A DNA stretch of 64,000 nucleotides, taken from assembly GCF_034424215.1 (NCBI RefSeq), contig NZ_CP139960.1, positions 5,332,001 to 5,396,000 of the forward strand, in the 5' to 3' direction. This DNA is from Niabella yanshanensis. GTDB lineage: Bacteria; Bacteroidota; Bacteroidia; Chitinophagales; Chitinophagaceae. Position 1 is the first letter of the stretch. Each line of letters starts with the position of its first letter. The notes beneath the pieces are model-generated. The model was not told the origin of the DNA. It saw nothing but the letters and a program-made list of their open reading frames with translations, and made no database searches. A program made the position numbers and the translations under genes. Of this stretch, positions 1-8,705 are shown piece by piece.

Positions 1-639
1 CAGATTACCGGTAATAGCACTAACATTATCTAATGTAGCTGCCAACGGCTTGTTAACCCCGGCGAGCAATGCATTAAGGGAAGCAGTGGAGTAGTTCAGG
101 TTAGTAATCGCGTTCTGAACATCACGCTGGGTGTTGGGGTTTAAAATCTGGTTGAAGTTAGACAATAGCAATGTAACAGAATCTGCTACCGTTTTGATCT
201 TTGTCATCAAAGGTTTTGCTTCAGAAGAAAGATTACCCAGCAAACCCGCTTCCTCTTTAGTAGCAATTCTGCCTCCGTCTTCAATTAAGGTAGTTGAAGT
301 GCCTCTCTCAATAACGATATTCGCAGAACCCAGAAGGCTTCCCTCGATATAAGCAACCGAGTTAGACGGTATGTGTACATCTTCGGTAATACTCAAAACT
401 ACTTTTATTGCAGTTACATTTTCGTCTGCAGGCTCCATAGAGTAAACCGTTCCCACTGTCAGACCGTTTATTTTTATAAAATTTGATTTTTCAAGCCCGC
501 CTACCGATTTAAAAATGGCATAGATCTTTGGTGTGCGGTTGAAGATATCTTTTGCTTTTAAAAACCTGAAACCAATTATTAATAAAGCTATAGATACGAG
601 TGCCAGTACACCTACTTTTACTTCATTTGAAATTTTCAT
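1..639 (-). CDS. mlaD: MCE/MlaD-family lipid-transport protein (partial, C-terminus off window)
   Basis: Reading the minus strand from the ATG at 639 gives an open frame of 213 residues to the window edge. Residues 8-24 form one hydrophobic helix after a short N-terminus (MKISNEVKVG), followed by an MCE domain at about 37-115 containing FKSVGGLEKSNFIKINGLTVG and a glycine-rich strand near SLLGSANIVIERG. After that comes a helical region with Asn/Leu heptads. MlaD-type proteins are inner-membrane-anchored substrate-binding parts of ABC systems that move phospholipids between the membranes. The permease and ATPase are not in the window. It lies 163 bases downstream of the amidase gene on the same strand, so co-transcription is plausible. 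Family assignment is firm; the exact substrate is inference. Confidence 0.85.
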   Translation of the reverse strand, partial: MKISNEVKVGVLALVSIALLIIGFRFLKAKDIFNRTPKIYAIFKSVGGLEKSNFIKINGLTVGTVYSMEPADENVTAIKVVLSITEDVHIPSNSVAYIEGSLLGSANIVIERGTSTTLIEDGGRIATKEEAGLLGNLSSEAKPLMTKIKTVADSVTLLLSNFNQILNPNTQRDVQNAITNLNYSTASLNALLAGVNKPLAATLDNVSAITGNL

Positions 640-802
640 TGTACAAATTTACTTTGGGTTTGAACGCCGGGTAGCGCGCGACATATTTCTGATAGTCAAA
701 TTAATAAGTATTACAATATCTGCCTAAGACAAATTATATGCCTGATTTTCTTTTGATCAGTTATTGGTTAATCATTTAGCAAAGTAGCTTAAATAAGTTG
801 GT

Positions 803-1765
803 TTAACCATATTTTTCCAAATAAACCTTTACAGCATTAACAATATCTTTAACAATGGTGTTTTGTCCTTCTTCGCTCATCAGGTAAGCCTGGTCGTCGT
901 TATTGCTTATAAAACCCATTTCTACGAGGATACTGGGCATACCGGTAGCTTGTAACACCCAAATGCCTTTATGGTTGCGTTGTTGAACGCCACGGCTGGT
1001 TCGCCCGCTGGCTACAAATTCCTTTTCAACCAGTGTTGCCAGGGCGTAGCTTTTGCGGAAGTAATGCTGTGCATAAATAAGCATACGCGCTTTTTCTGCC
1101 GGGTCATTGAGGTCCGGCAGTTTTAAGCTGTCTGCATCCAGGTCTTCGCCTTCCTCATTATAATAGTCTTCGTCGTCATCGGGCACATTATTTTTCAGGG
1201 AAGACAACTTTTGATCGTTTTTATTGACTGCCCAGATATAAGTCTCCGTTCCCTTCGCCTTATTTTCCACCCATACATCCTGGTAGCTGTTGACATAATA
1301 GGTTTGTTTTACTTTCTTTTTTCCTTTTTTAACCATCCGGGTACGTGCCTGCCTGCCTACAACTTTTTTAGTATACCATCCACCTGGTTTTCTTCCCGCA
1401 GCATTACAATGCAATGAAATGAAAAGATCTCCATGATTTTCGTTTGCAAATTGCGCGCGATACCGGTTGGCCGCATTCGCATTGGTATTACCTCCCGGCA
1501 GGGGAAAAGTGGACCTGGTTTCGAGGGTTTTGATGGACGGAAAAGTTTCTCTTAGCGCTTTGGCCAATTTTAAACCCACGGCAAGGGTAATGGTTGCCTC
1601 ATTGGTTTCGGTACCTCTTGCACCCACATCCGGGCCTCCATGGCCCGCATCAACAACTATCGTTTTTACGGATGAAGTGTTTTGCTGACCCCAGGCCGTA
1701 CCTAAACAATGGAGAACACAGCCAGCAATAAATAAGAATCGAATCATTAATTTAGTTCGTGTCAT
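803..1765 (-). CDS. N-acetylmuramoyl-L-alanine amidase (Amidase_3)
   Basis: This 320-residue secreted or periplasmic zinc amidase cuts the amide bond between N-acetylmuramic acid and the stem peptide of peptidoglycan. A signal peptide covers about residues 1-26 (ends GTAWGQ). The Amidase_3 zinc ligands are visible as His42 (DAGHGG), Glu56 and His119 (SLHCNAA), and the catalytic glutamate as Glu282 (LVEMGF). Between about residues 130 and 235 there is a family-variable insertion with a Lys-rich segment and then an acidic stretch (DDDEDYYNEEGEDLD), often an autoinhibitory or regulatory helix in AmiC-like enzymes; that role is inferred. It is divergent from lptD and upstream of the mlaD-like gene, so the three form an envelope-maintenance neighbourhood. 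A second possible start (Met7) lies 18 bases inside. Confidence 0.93.
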   Translation of the reverse strand: MTRTKLMIRFLFIAGCVLHCLGTAWGQQNTSSVKTIVVDAGHGGPDVGARGTETNEATITLAVGLKLAKALRETFPSIKTLETRSTFPLPGGNTNANAANRYRAQFANENHGDLFISLHCNAAGRKPGGWYTKKVVGRQARTRMVKKGKKKVKQTYYVNSYQDVWVENKAKGTETYIWAVNKNDQKLSSLKNNVPDDDEDYYNEEGEDLDADSLKLPDLNDPAEKARMLIYAQHYFRKSYALATLVEKEFVASGRTSRGVQQRNHKGIWVLQATGMPSILVEMGFISNNDDQAYLMSEEGQNTIVKDIVNAVKVYLEKYG

Positions 1766-1937
1766 TTTAAGGCTCCTCTTGTAGAGTAAGCCGGTTTTAT
1801 ATTTACGTTAACTATAGAGCCCGCTCCGTGTCTTTTACATATAGGTTTGTAACATATTTTTTGTTAAAAATCAATATATGTGACCCTATACATCATTTTT
1901 CATTCGGGCGCATGAAATTAGAATGAAAAATTTACTG

Positions 1938-1945
1938 TACGTTTG
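1938..1945 (+). promoter_or_regulatory. Bacteroidota-type -7 box upstream of lptD
   Basis: TACGTTTG matches the Bacteroidota primary-sigma -7 consensus TAnnTTTG and ends 16 bases before the lptD ATG. A second match, TAGGTTTG, lies at 1842-1849. I see no clear -33 TTG at the usual spacing for either, so the call rests on the -7 match and position. Confidence 0.4.
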
Positions 1946-1961
1946 CGAACTTTGAAAACCA

Positions 1962-4904
1962 ATGCGCAAATTTAAAAGAATTTACCATGCCGTACTTATA
2001 CTTACTGTTATCTTCCTTTTAACGGTCAGTAAACAAATTGGCGCTATTAATTTTTTATTTAAGATATCTCCCGCTTATGAAGAGTCCAGTAGGCTGGCAA
2101 TGTCTTCTTTTTCCCTATCTGATACGGTTCCGCTAAAAAAGGATTCACTTCTTAAACTACTGAAAGATACGATTCCGGGTTTGAAAGACAGTTTGCAAAT
2201 TGCGGACAGTACACTAGCAGACAGTTTACCACGAGCAAGAGTAGATACATTTACTTTAAAAGTTTCGAAAGATAGTTTGGAAGCTCCTGTTGTATACGAA
2301 GCACAGGATTCTGCTATAGGGTTGGTACAGGGCAAAACCATCGAATTGTATGGTAAGGCTAAAACAGAATATCAAACCAGTTCTTTGCAGGCTCCTTACA
2401 TGCGGCTTAATCAGGCCACAGGCGTTGTGTCAGCGAGGGCGGGCAGGGATAGCACGGGTGCTGTGGTTGATTATATTGAAATGAATGACGGGCAAAGCCA
2501 GTATAAATCGGATAGCCTGGATTATAACTTTCAAAACCAGAGAGGCTTGATACGGGGCACCATTTCTCAACAGGGAGAAATGTTTGTGCACTCCCATATA
2601 GCTAAAAAAGTGAATGAGAATACGGTATACGCCACCGGTAACTTTTTCACTACTTGTAATTTAGATCACCCCCATTTTGGTTTCAGAGCCAACAGGGCAA
2701 AAATCGTTAATAAAAAACTGGCTGTAACCGGCGCTGTCCGTCCCGAATTTGATTCGGTGCCCGTACCGGTTTACCTGCCTTTCGGTTTTTACCCGCTTTA
2801 CCAGGGCCGGCATTCGGGTGCAATGGCGCCAAGTTTTGAAACCAATGACCAGGAAGGGGTGGGTTTGTCCGGTTTGGGGTATTACCTCGGTATCAGCGAC
2901 TATTGGGATGTACAGTTTACCGGCGATGTTTATTCTTTTGGAACCTGGAGTGCTAATGCGCTTCCAACCTACCGCAAGTTATACAAATACCAGGGTAACC
3001 TGAATTTGGGCGTTAGAAGTACGAAAAGGAATACAAGAGATGATCCTGACTATATGAAGACCATGAGCTATACTTTTAACTGGTCGCACAGCTCGGATAG
3101 CCGTTCCAGGCCCGGGGTGAATTTTGGCGCCAGTGTTAACTGGAGTTCTACTAACTATAGCCGTTTAATTCCCAATAATGCGCAGCTCAACTTTCAAAAC
3201 GTAATCGGATCTTCTATTAATTATTCTAAGCAATGGCAGGATAAACCGTTTAACCTGTCGCTGTCTATGAATCATAGCCAGAACAACCAAAACCGGTCGA
3301 TGACCATTAACTTCCCTACAGCCAATTTTGCAGTCACTACAATTTATCCTTTACAGAAAAAAGAAAGCGTAGGTAAGAAAAAGTGGTATGAGCAATTAGG
3401 TATCGGCTATAATGGTAGCTTTAGAAACGATTTTAACTTTTACGATTCGGTGGCTTATTCAAGAAGTAATGATCTCATTAATAACAGGCGTTTCATGAAA
3501 TTCTTGCTGGATACTGCCCGATGGAGCGCTAACCATAATATTCCTATTACACTTTCTTTGCCCTCCATCCTGAATGGAGCACTGGTAATTGCACCTTCTG
3601 TTTCTTACTCCCAGGAGTGGGTGGATGGGGTCACTACGATGAGCTGGGGACCTAAAACATTTTACAGGAGGAATATGGCCAATAATGGTGATAGTTCTTA
3701 TGTGAGAGATACGATACTGGCAGATGTAGCCCGTGGCTTCAAGATCAAGCAGCAAACTTCATTTGGTATCTCATTTAATACAGCATTATATGGTAGCTAT
3801 GAATTTAAAGGAGAGAAGGTAAAAGCTATCCGGCACGTAATGAGACCAACCTTCGGCCTGAATTATACACCGGACCTGACAAAAAACTTCTGGAAGCCTG
3901 TACAAATAGATAGTATTGGTACGATAGCGCTGTATAACCAGTTAGATGGGTTGTACTCCCGGCCCGTTAGCCAGTTTACGAGCAGGGAATCCGGAGGTAT
4001 TAGCTTTGGGTTAGATAATAATCTCGAAATGAAAGTAAGGGCCAAACCGAAAAAAAAGAAGCCTGGCAGCAGCTCGTCAGATGAAGGAGAGGATGATAAA
4101 GAAAAAGATTCTTTTGTAGATACGAAAGAGGAAGATGCTGAAAATGGTATCAAAAAAATAAAACTGATAGATGGTTTTGGGTTCAACGGATCGTATAATT
4201 TTTTAGCAGACAGTTTAAAATTGTCACCGATCAGCATGTATTTCAGGACCAACCTTTTTGAAAAAATAAACCTGAACGCCTCAGCTACCTTAGTTCCCTA
4301 TGAATTAAACGAGACGGGATATGCGACTTCCAGGTATGCCTGGGCTGGCGATGGAGGATTTAAAATAGGTACGGTAACCAACGCCAGTATTTCTATGAGC
4401 ACCAGTTTTCAGAGTAAGCCGAAAGACCCGGAAAAGGCAAAAGCCAGGGAAAAAGCCATTAACGAAAGTTTGAATGATCCGATGCTTCAGGGCGATCAAA
4501 CCAGGTTGATGGAGTATATGCGTCAGAATCCGGCGCAGTTCGTAGATTTCAACACGCCCTGGTCTATTAATTTATCCTATTCATTAAACTATTCCCGCCA
4601 AAATCGGAATCCATTGACATTACAAAGTTCCACCAGTCCGATTACTTCCAGCGTTAATTTCAATGGTAGCTTTAACCTGACTCCAAAATGGAATTTCAGT
4701 GTAAACGGGTTCTATGATTTTTCTACAGCCAAAATACAGACCTTCTCGATGGCCATTTCGCGTGACCTGCATTGCTGGCAGATGGCTATTAATGTTACAC
4801 CCATAGGTTTGTACCGCTTCTTCAATTTCACCATTAGTCCGAAAGCGGGTATTCTACAAGACCTTAAGATCAATCGTAGCCGTTCTTTTGTTGGCGGAAG
4901 ATAA
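1962..4904 (+). CDS. lptD: LPS-assembly outer-membrane protein LptD (Bacteroidota type)
   Basis: This 980-residue outer-membrane protein would insert lipopolysaccharide into the outer leaflet. Residues 1-29 are a signal peptide. A periplasmic OstA-like region follows at about 115-300, with repeating beta strands such as GKTIELYGKAKTEY and GQSQYKSDSLDYNFQNQRG. The rest is a long beta barrel of alternating aromatic/polar strands ending with a barrel-type C-terminus (FVGGR). A charged low-complexity stretch at about 690-730 (KPKKKKPGSSSSDEGEDDKE) is probably a loop. The length is somewhat above proteobacterial LptD (about 780) and within the range of Bacteroidota homologues. It ends 10 bases before the convergent methyltransferase stop. 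The start is the first ATG and begins the signal peptide directly. Confidence 0.88.
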   Translation: MRKFKRIYHAVLILTVIFLLTVSKQIGAINFLFKISPAYEESSRLAMSSFSLSDTVPLKKDSLLKLLKDTIPGLKDSLQIADSTLADSLPRARVDTFTLKVSKDSLEAPVVYEAQDSAIGLVQGKTIELYGKAKTEYQTSSLQAPYMRLNQATGVVSARAGRDSTGAVVDYIEMNDGQSQYKSDSLDYNFQNQRGLIRGTISQQGEMFVHSHIAKKVNENTVYATGNFFTTCNLDHPHFGFRANRAKIVNKKLAVTGAVRPEFDSVPVPVYLPFGFYPLYQGRHSGAMAPSFETNDQEGVGLSGLGYYLGISDYWDVQFTGDVYSFGTWSANALPTYRKLYKYQGNLNLGVRSTKRNTRDDPDYMKTMSYTFNWSHSSDSRSRPGVNFGASVNWSSTNYSRLIPNNAQLNFQNVIGSSINYSKQWQDKPFNLSLSMNHSQNNQNRSMTINFPTANFAVTTIYPLQKKESVGKKKWYEQLGIGYNGSFRNDFNFYDSVAYSRSNDLINNRRFMKFLLDTARWSANHNIPITLSLPSILNGALVIAPSVSYSQEWVDGVTTMSWGPKTFYRRNMANNGDSSYVRDTILADVARGFKIKQQTSFGISFNTALYGSYEFKGEKVKAIRHVMRPTFGLNYTPDLTKNFWKPVQIDSIGTIALYNQLDGLYSRPVSQFTSRESGGISFGLDNNLEMKVRAKPKKKKPGSSSSDEGEDDKEKDSFVDTKEEDAENGIKKIKLIDGFGFNGSYNFLADSLKLSPISMYFRTNLFEKINLNASATLVPYELNETGYATSRYAWAGDGGFKIGTVTNASISMSTSFQSKPKDPEKAKAREKAINESLNDPMLQGDQTRLMEYMRQNPAQFVDFNTPWSINLSYSLNYSRQNRNPLTLQSSTSPITSSVNFNGSFNLTPKWNFSVNGFYDFSTAKIQTFSMAISRDLHCWQMAINVTPIGLYRFFNFTISPKAGILQDLKINRSRSFVGGR

Positions 4905-4914
4905 TTTCAGTTGT

Positions 4915-5574
4915 TTATTTGGACGATTTCTTTTGTGCAAAAACAAATTCAGCGAAGCCCAAAATATCCCAGAAGATATTTGCATTCAGCTTTTTGGAGC
5001 TCAGTATACCTGCCAGTAACCTGAACGGTGTTAATAAAATAAACAGCTTATTACGGCGGACACCCGATTGTATAACCCTGCAGTCATTGCCTTCGAATAT
5101 TCCTGCTATTTCTTTTACAGAATAAAGCCGTACATGGGTAGGGTCGTCTTTAAAATTCAATGTACCGTGCATGCTCGGTAAGCGTGTACTTTTTTCACCC
5201 GGGTATTCAATATAAAAGTAACCGCTTGGCTTTAACTTTTTGATAAGTGCAGGCAAAACCAGGTCGCCGTTATGAAGATGTTCGATTACATGCGCCATCC
5301 TGATAAAGTCAAAATAACTGTCAGGGATGATCTCCAGGTTTAATTGGGTAAGGTCCAGCTCATAGAAGCTATGCATGGTGGCGAAGTCGCTTTCGCCGTT
5401 ATTAAAATCTCTTACTATATCAATCCCATGGTACTCGCAATTCGGATACATGGCCTTTGTTTTGGAAGCCGACCGGTTGCCGGATCCTACATCCAGTAAA
5501 GTAAAAGGCTGGTTGCCAAATGTTCGGTTGATGTATAGAAACTTGGGCGTTTGTTTTTTTAGAAAGCGAAGCAT
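4915..5574 (-). CDS. Class I SAM-dependent methyltransferase
   Basis: The 219-residue protein has the class I methyltransferase motif I LLDVGSGN at residues 26-33, a following acidic position in HGIDIVRD (about 49-55), and the motif FIRMAHVIEHL typical of Methyltransf_11/23 proteins that act on small molecules or glycans. The C-terminal 40 residues are hydrophobic-basic (FILLTPFRLLAGILSSKK) and may rest on the membrane. It sits 25 bases downstream of the PlsC-like acyltransferase on the same strand, so the two are probably co-transcribed and could act on a lipid or glycolipid. The substrate cannot be read from the sequence. Confidence 0.8.
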   Translation of the reverse strand: MLRFLKKQTPKFLYINRTFGNQPFTLLDVGSGNRSASKTKAMYPNCEYHGIDIVRDFNNGESDFATMHSFYELDLTQLNLEIIPDSYFDFIRMAHVIEHLHNGDLVLPALIKKLKPSGYFYIEYPGEKSTRLPSMHGTLNFKDDPTHVRLYSVKEIAGIFEGNDCRVIQSGVRRNKLFILLTPFRLLAGILSSKKLNANIFWDILGFAEFVFAQKKSSK

Positions 5575-5599
5575 GATGATGAGTAGGTCTGATGATTCA

Positions 5600-6337
5600 T
5601 TAAAGAGTATTTTTCCGGATATGATCGTACATGGTAGTAAACACTTTGTCTTTTAATTCCAATGCAGTCATATCTTTAGAAGAGACCGGGGGGAGGAAGT
5701 GGATCTCCAGTCTCCTGGGTAAAAAGAAAAAGGTTTTATGTAAAGGAACAGCTTCCTTTGTGCCTGAAATAATAGCCGGGATAATTTCAGTTTTCGTTTC
5801 GTAGGCCAGCTTGAAAGCTCCGCTGTAGAAAGCTTTTAGCGGCTCTTTAGTACGGTTTCGCGTTCCTTCGGGATAAATACACATATGCATTCCTGTTCTC
5901 AACACCCATTTCATTTTTTCAAAGCTTACCCGGCGGCTTTTTTCACTTTTACGATCAACCAGTACCGATCCCTTGGCATAATAAAGACCAAACAAAGGTA
6001 TTTTGGCAAAACTCATTTTAGCAATGGTTTTGTTAGGGCCTGGTATAAATGGCGATGAAAGGGGAATATCCAGTAGCGAATTATGATTACAGGTGACAAT
6101 ATAGCTTTTGCCTTTTTCAAAATGTTGGGTACCGGTAACTCTAAAGGGGCATCCGATGAGGAACAGCCATACCCGCATCCAAATCCTGGAGATCCTTATA
6201 AGGAAATGGGTACCTCCCGGCTCCGGTATCAGGTAGGAGATCAACGAAATGGGTAAGATAATCAGAAATGTAACAATAAAACTCAGCAAGCCCCAGGTGG
6301 CCCAAACTCTGCCTGCTATCTCTTTGAAAATGTTCAT
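5600..6337 (-). CDS. plsC: 1-acyl-sn-glycerol-3-phosphate acyltransferase (PlsC family)
   Basis: This 245-residue membrane-bound acyltransferase carries the HX4D catalytic motif at His85-Asp90 (NHNSLLD) and the substrate-binding block YPEGTRNR at about 155-162, the two signatures of PlsC/LPLAT enzymes that make phosphatidic acid from lysophosphatidic acid. A hydrophobic helix at residues 13-37 anchors it to the inner membrane. Length is typical for the family. It is followed by the methyltransferase gene on the same strand. A role in bulk phospholipid synthesis is most likely, but PlsC paralogues also acylate ornithine lipids and other acceptors, so specificity is inferred. Confidence 0.88.
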   Translation of the reverse strand: MNIFKEIAGRVWATWGLLSFIVTFLIILPISLISYLIPEPGGTHFLIRISRIWMRVWLFLIGCPFRVTGTQHFEKGKSYIVTCNHNSLLDIPLSSPFIPGPNKTIAKMSFAKIPLFGLYYAKGSVLVDRKSEKSRRVSFEKMKWVLRTGMHMCIYPEGTRNRTKEPLKAFYSGAFKLAYETKTEIIPAIISGTKEAVPLHKTFFFLPRRLEIHFLPPVSSKDMTALELKDKVFTTMYDHIRKNTL

Positions 6338-6356
6338 GCTTACTGTTGAATATCAG

Positions 6357-6364
6357 CAAAAATA
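6357..6364 (-). promoter_or_regulatory. -7 promoter box for the plsC-like gene
   Basis: On the minus strand this reads TATTTTTG, a full match to TAnnTTTG, 19 bases upstream of the acyltransferase ATG at 6337. No well-spaced -33 TTG is visible. Confidence 0.35.
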
Positions 6365-6569
6365 GTAGATTTCAATTTTGACTATTTATCTTTTAATTTA
6401 GGACGACGAGTTTTATAGTTGTCCGATAAATATAACCTGCTATTTGTTTCTCGCAGAGCACACAGGTAAGCAGAGAGACAGGGAAAATGTATTGAGTTAT
6501 TGAAAATTGATTGTTAATCATCGAATATCTCCCTCCTCGCCACTTGCCATTCCCCACTATCCTGTTCTC

Positions 6570-7241
6570 CTACAATTTCCAATCCACCGGCTCGATACCA
6601 TGCTTCATCAGGTATTGATTGGTTTTTGAGAAATGCTGGCATCCCAGGAACCCTGCGTGCGCTGATAAAGGGGAAGGATGTGCTGCTTTAAGGATATGAT
6701 GTTTTGACTCATCGATAAAAGCAGCCTTCTCCTGGGCAAATTTTCCCCAAAGCAAAAACACCACATGTTCTTTTTCTTCAGCGATCTTTTTAATAACGGC
6801 ATCGGTAAATTGAGCCCAGCCAATTTTAGCATGGCTCATAGGCTCGCCCGCACGAACGGTTAACGAAGCGTTCAGCAGAAAGACACCTTCTGCCGCCCAT
6901 TTACTCAGATCCCCGTTCTTTGGCCTTTCCATGCCTATATCCGTCTGTAATTCTTTAAAAATATTCACGAGCGAAGGAGGAGCCGGTACGCCTGGCTGAA
7001 CAGAAAAGCATAAGCCATGGGCCTGGCCGGGTCCATGATAAGGATCCTGCCCCAGGATGAGTACTTTAACTTTATCAAACGGAGTGGAATTAAATGCGTT
7101 AAAGATCATTCTCCCCGGCGGGTAAATGATTTTATTTTGCTCTTTTTCCGTTTTAAGATGATTCACAATATTCGAAAAGTAAGGCTTATCGAATTCTTCT
7201 TTTAATTGTTCTTTCCAGGAAGCTTCTATCTGTACGTCCAT
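6570..7241 (-). CDS. ung: Uracil-DNA glycosylase, family 1
   Basis: This 223-residue enzyme removes uracil from DNA as the first step of base-excision repair. The water-activating motif GQDPYHG is at residues 64-70 (catalytic Asp66), the uracil-binding segment is AHGLCFSV, and the DNA-intercalation motif HPSPLSAHAGF starts at His188. Length is the family norm. It is a single-gene unit: the nearest same-strand gene is more than 200 bases downstream. A full -7 box lies just upstream at 7262-7269. Confidence 0.97.
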   Translation of the reverse strand: MDVQIEASWKEQLKEEFDKPYFSNIVNHLKTEKEQNKIIYPPGRMIFNAFNSTPFDKVKVLILGQDPYHGPGQAHGLCFSVQPGVPAPPSLVNIFKELQTDIGMERPKNGDLSKWAAEGVFLLNASLTVRAGEPMSHAKIGWAQFTDAVIKKIAEEKEHVVFLLWGKFAQEKAAFIDESKHHILKAAHPSPLSAHAGFLGCQHFSKTNQYLMKHGIEPVDWKL

Positions 7242-7261
7242 TGGTCTCGTAATTTAAGTCT

Positions 7262-7269
7262 CAAACCTA
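7262..7269 (-). promoter_or_regulatory. -7 promoter box for ung
   Basis: The minus strand reads TAGGTTTG, matching TAnnTTTG, 20 bases upstream of the ung ATG. A TTG lies further upstream on the minus strand (7282-7284), closer than the usual -33 spacing, so only the -7 element is convincing. Confidence 0.45.
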
Positions 7270-7409
7270 CCTAAAATTTTTCAATCCTGAAATCAGTTGA
7301 ATATTAATGGGATGATTTTTGCACACTTATGTGGAAGTGATAAACTTATAAGATCAAGCCATCACTGTAAATAAAAATGATGTAAATTACTGCAACGATT
7401 TTTTAAACT

Positions 7410-8321
7410 ATGGAGTATATAGATTATTACAAAGTGCTGGGTGTAGAAAAGAATGCAACGGCTGATGATATTAAAAAGGCCTACCGGAAACTGGCACGCA
7501 AACATCACCCCGATTTAAATCCGAATGATCCCGAAGCCGTTAAAATCTTCCAGCAAATCAATGAAGCGCATGAAGTGTTGAGCGATGCTGATAAACGCAA
7601 AAAATATGACCAGTATGGCCAGGACTGGAAGCATGCCGATCAGTTTGAACAGGCCCGCCGGCAACGGCAGCAGGAGAGCAGTTCACAGCATGCATACGGC
7701 GGAGAAGAACATTTTTCATATAGCAATGAGGGCGATTTTTCTGACTTCTTTTCACAGATGTTTGGCGGTATGGGCGGGGGGGCATCGCAGCGGAATGTAA
7801 AGTATAAGGGACAAGACTACCGGGCAGAGGTAAAGTTGAATTTGAGCGAGGCCTATAAAACGCATCAACAAACCTTTACCGTAAATGGTAAGAATATTCG
7901 CATTACCGTGCCGGCCGGTATTGAAAACGGACAGGAAATAAAAATTAAAGGATATGGCGGGGCCGGCGTAAACGGCGGACCCGCCGGGGATCTGTTTATT
8001 ACCTTTAATATTATCAACGATACGTCATTTATAAGGAAAGGTAACGACCTGTACAAAGAGGTACCCGTTAACTTGTACAAGGCTGTTTTAGGTGGCGATG
8101 AAACCATTGAAACAATGGATGGAAAAGTGAAACTTGTTTTACAGCCAGAGACATCCAACGGGACAAAAGTGCGGTTAAAGGGAAAAGGTTTCCCGGTTTA
8201 TAAAAATGAAGGCCAGTTCGGAGATCTTTATATCACCTGGCAGGTTCTGTTGCCCACCCATCTTACCGAAAAGGAAAAGGAATTATTTCAACAACTGGCC
8301 GATGAAGCCTCTAAAAAATAA
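7410..8321 (+). CDS. cbpA: DnaJ-type co-chaperone (CbpA-like)
   Basis: This 303-residue type II J protein stimulates the DnaK ATPase and presents unfolded clients. The J domain covers residues 1-70 with the HPD motif at 33-35. A Gly/Ser/Gln-rich linker (about 85-125) leads to two C-terminal beta-sandwich client-binding domains (about 130-295). The cysteine zinc-finger of true DnaJ is absent, and the length fits CbpA. It is followed after 3 bases by a CbpM-like gene, the classic CbpA-CbpM arrangement, which supports CbpA over DnaJ. Confidence 0.92.
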   Translation: MEYIDYYKVLGVEKNATADDIKKAYRKLARKHHPDLNPNDPEAVKIFQQINEAHEVLSDADKRKKYDQYGQDWKHADQFEQARRQRQQESSSQHAYGGEEHFSYSNEGDFSDFFSQMFGGMGGGASQRNVKYKGQDYRAEVKLNLSEAYKTHQQTFTVNGKNIRITVPAGIENGQEIKIKGYGGAGVNGGPAGDLFITFNIINDTSFIRKGNDLYKEVPVNLYKAVLGGDETIETMDGKVKLVLQPETSNGTKVRLKGKGFPVYKNEGQFGDLYITWQVLLPTHLTEKEKELFQQLADEASKK

Positions 8322-8324
8322 GCT

Positions 8325-8597
8325 ATGACCAACGAAAACAATATTTTAATAGAGGAGTGCTGCAAACATTACCGCATTGAAACCTCATTCGTGAAGACCT
8401 TAAATGAATACGGGCTGGTTGAACTGAGTTATACCAACGAGTCTTATTTTATCCATAGCGACCAGCTTTCACTGCTTGAAAAATATATGCACCTGCATTA
8501 CGACCTCGATATAAATATGGAAGGAATAGAAGCCATTAGTCACTTGTTGGAAAAGATAGAGCGGCTTCAATTGGAGTTAAGAGTATTAAAAGGTTAG
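8325..8597 (+). CDS. cbpM: CbpM-like chaperone modulator (MerR-type fold)
   Basis: This 90-residue protein begins 3 bases after the cbpA stop and is surely co-transcribed with it. It has the helix-rich pattern of CbpM proteins (ILIEECCKHYRIETSFVKTL, then a beta strand VELSYTNESYFIH) and a C-terminal leucine-rich helix (AISHLLEKIERLQLELRVL). In enterobacteria CbpM binds the J domain of CbpA and inhibits both its co-chaperone and DNA-binding activity; the same role is inferred here from pairing and size. Confidence 0.8.
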   Translation: MTNENNILIEECCKHYRIETSFVKTLNEYGLVELSYTNESYFIHSDQLSLLEKYMHLHYDLDINMEGIEAISHLLEKIERLQLELRVLKG

Positions 8598-8705
8598 TCC
8601 CGCTCCTTATGCCATGAGGGCAATCGTTTGCGCAAAGCTTTGCGGTTAGCAGGTTTCAGTGTTTCTTTGAGGGATTGTTTTTCAATTACTCCAACCTCAA
8701 AGTTT

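Noticed and set aside
644-651. TAAATTTG -7-like box on the minus strand before the mlaD-like gene
   Set aside because: It is only 4 bases from the ATG, which would leave no leader; chance match in AT-rich DNA is more likely.
3459-3755. Antisense open frame inside lptD (98 codons)
   Set aside because: It lies wholly inside a strong coding gene and its sequence looks like a reverse-frame shadow.
8628-8705. N-terminal extension of the GH2 enzyme from the ATG at 8628
   Set aside because: It would bury the signal peptide that begins at ATG 8706, so the later start is preferred.
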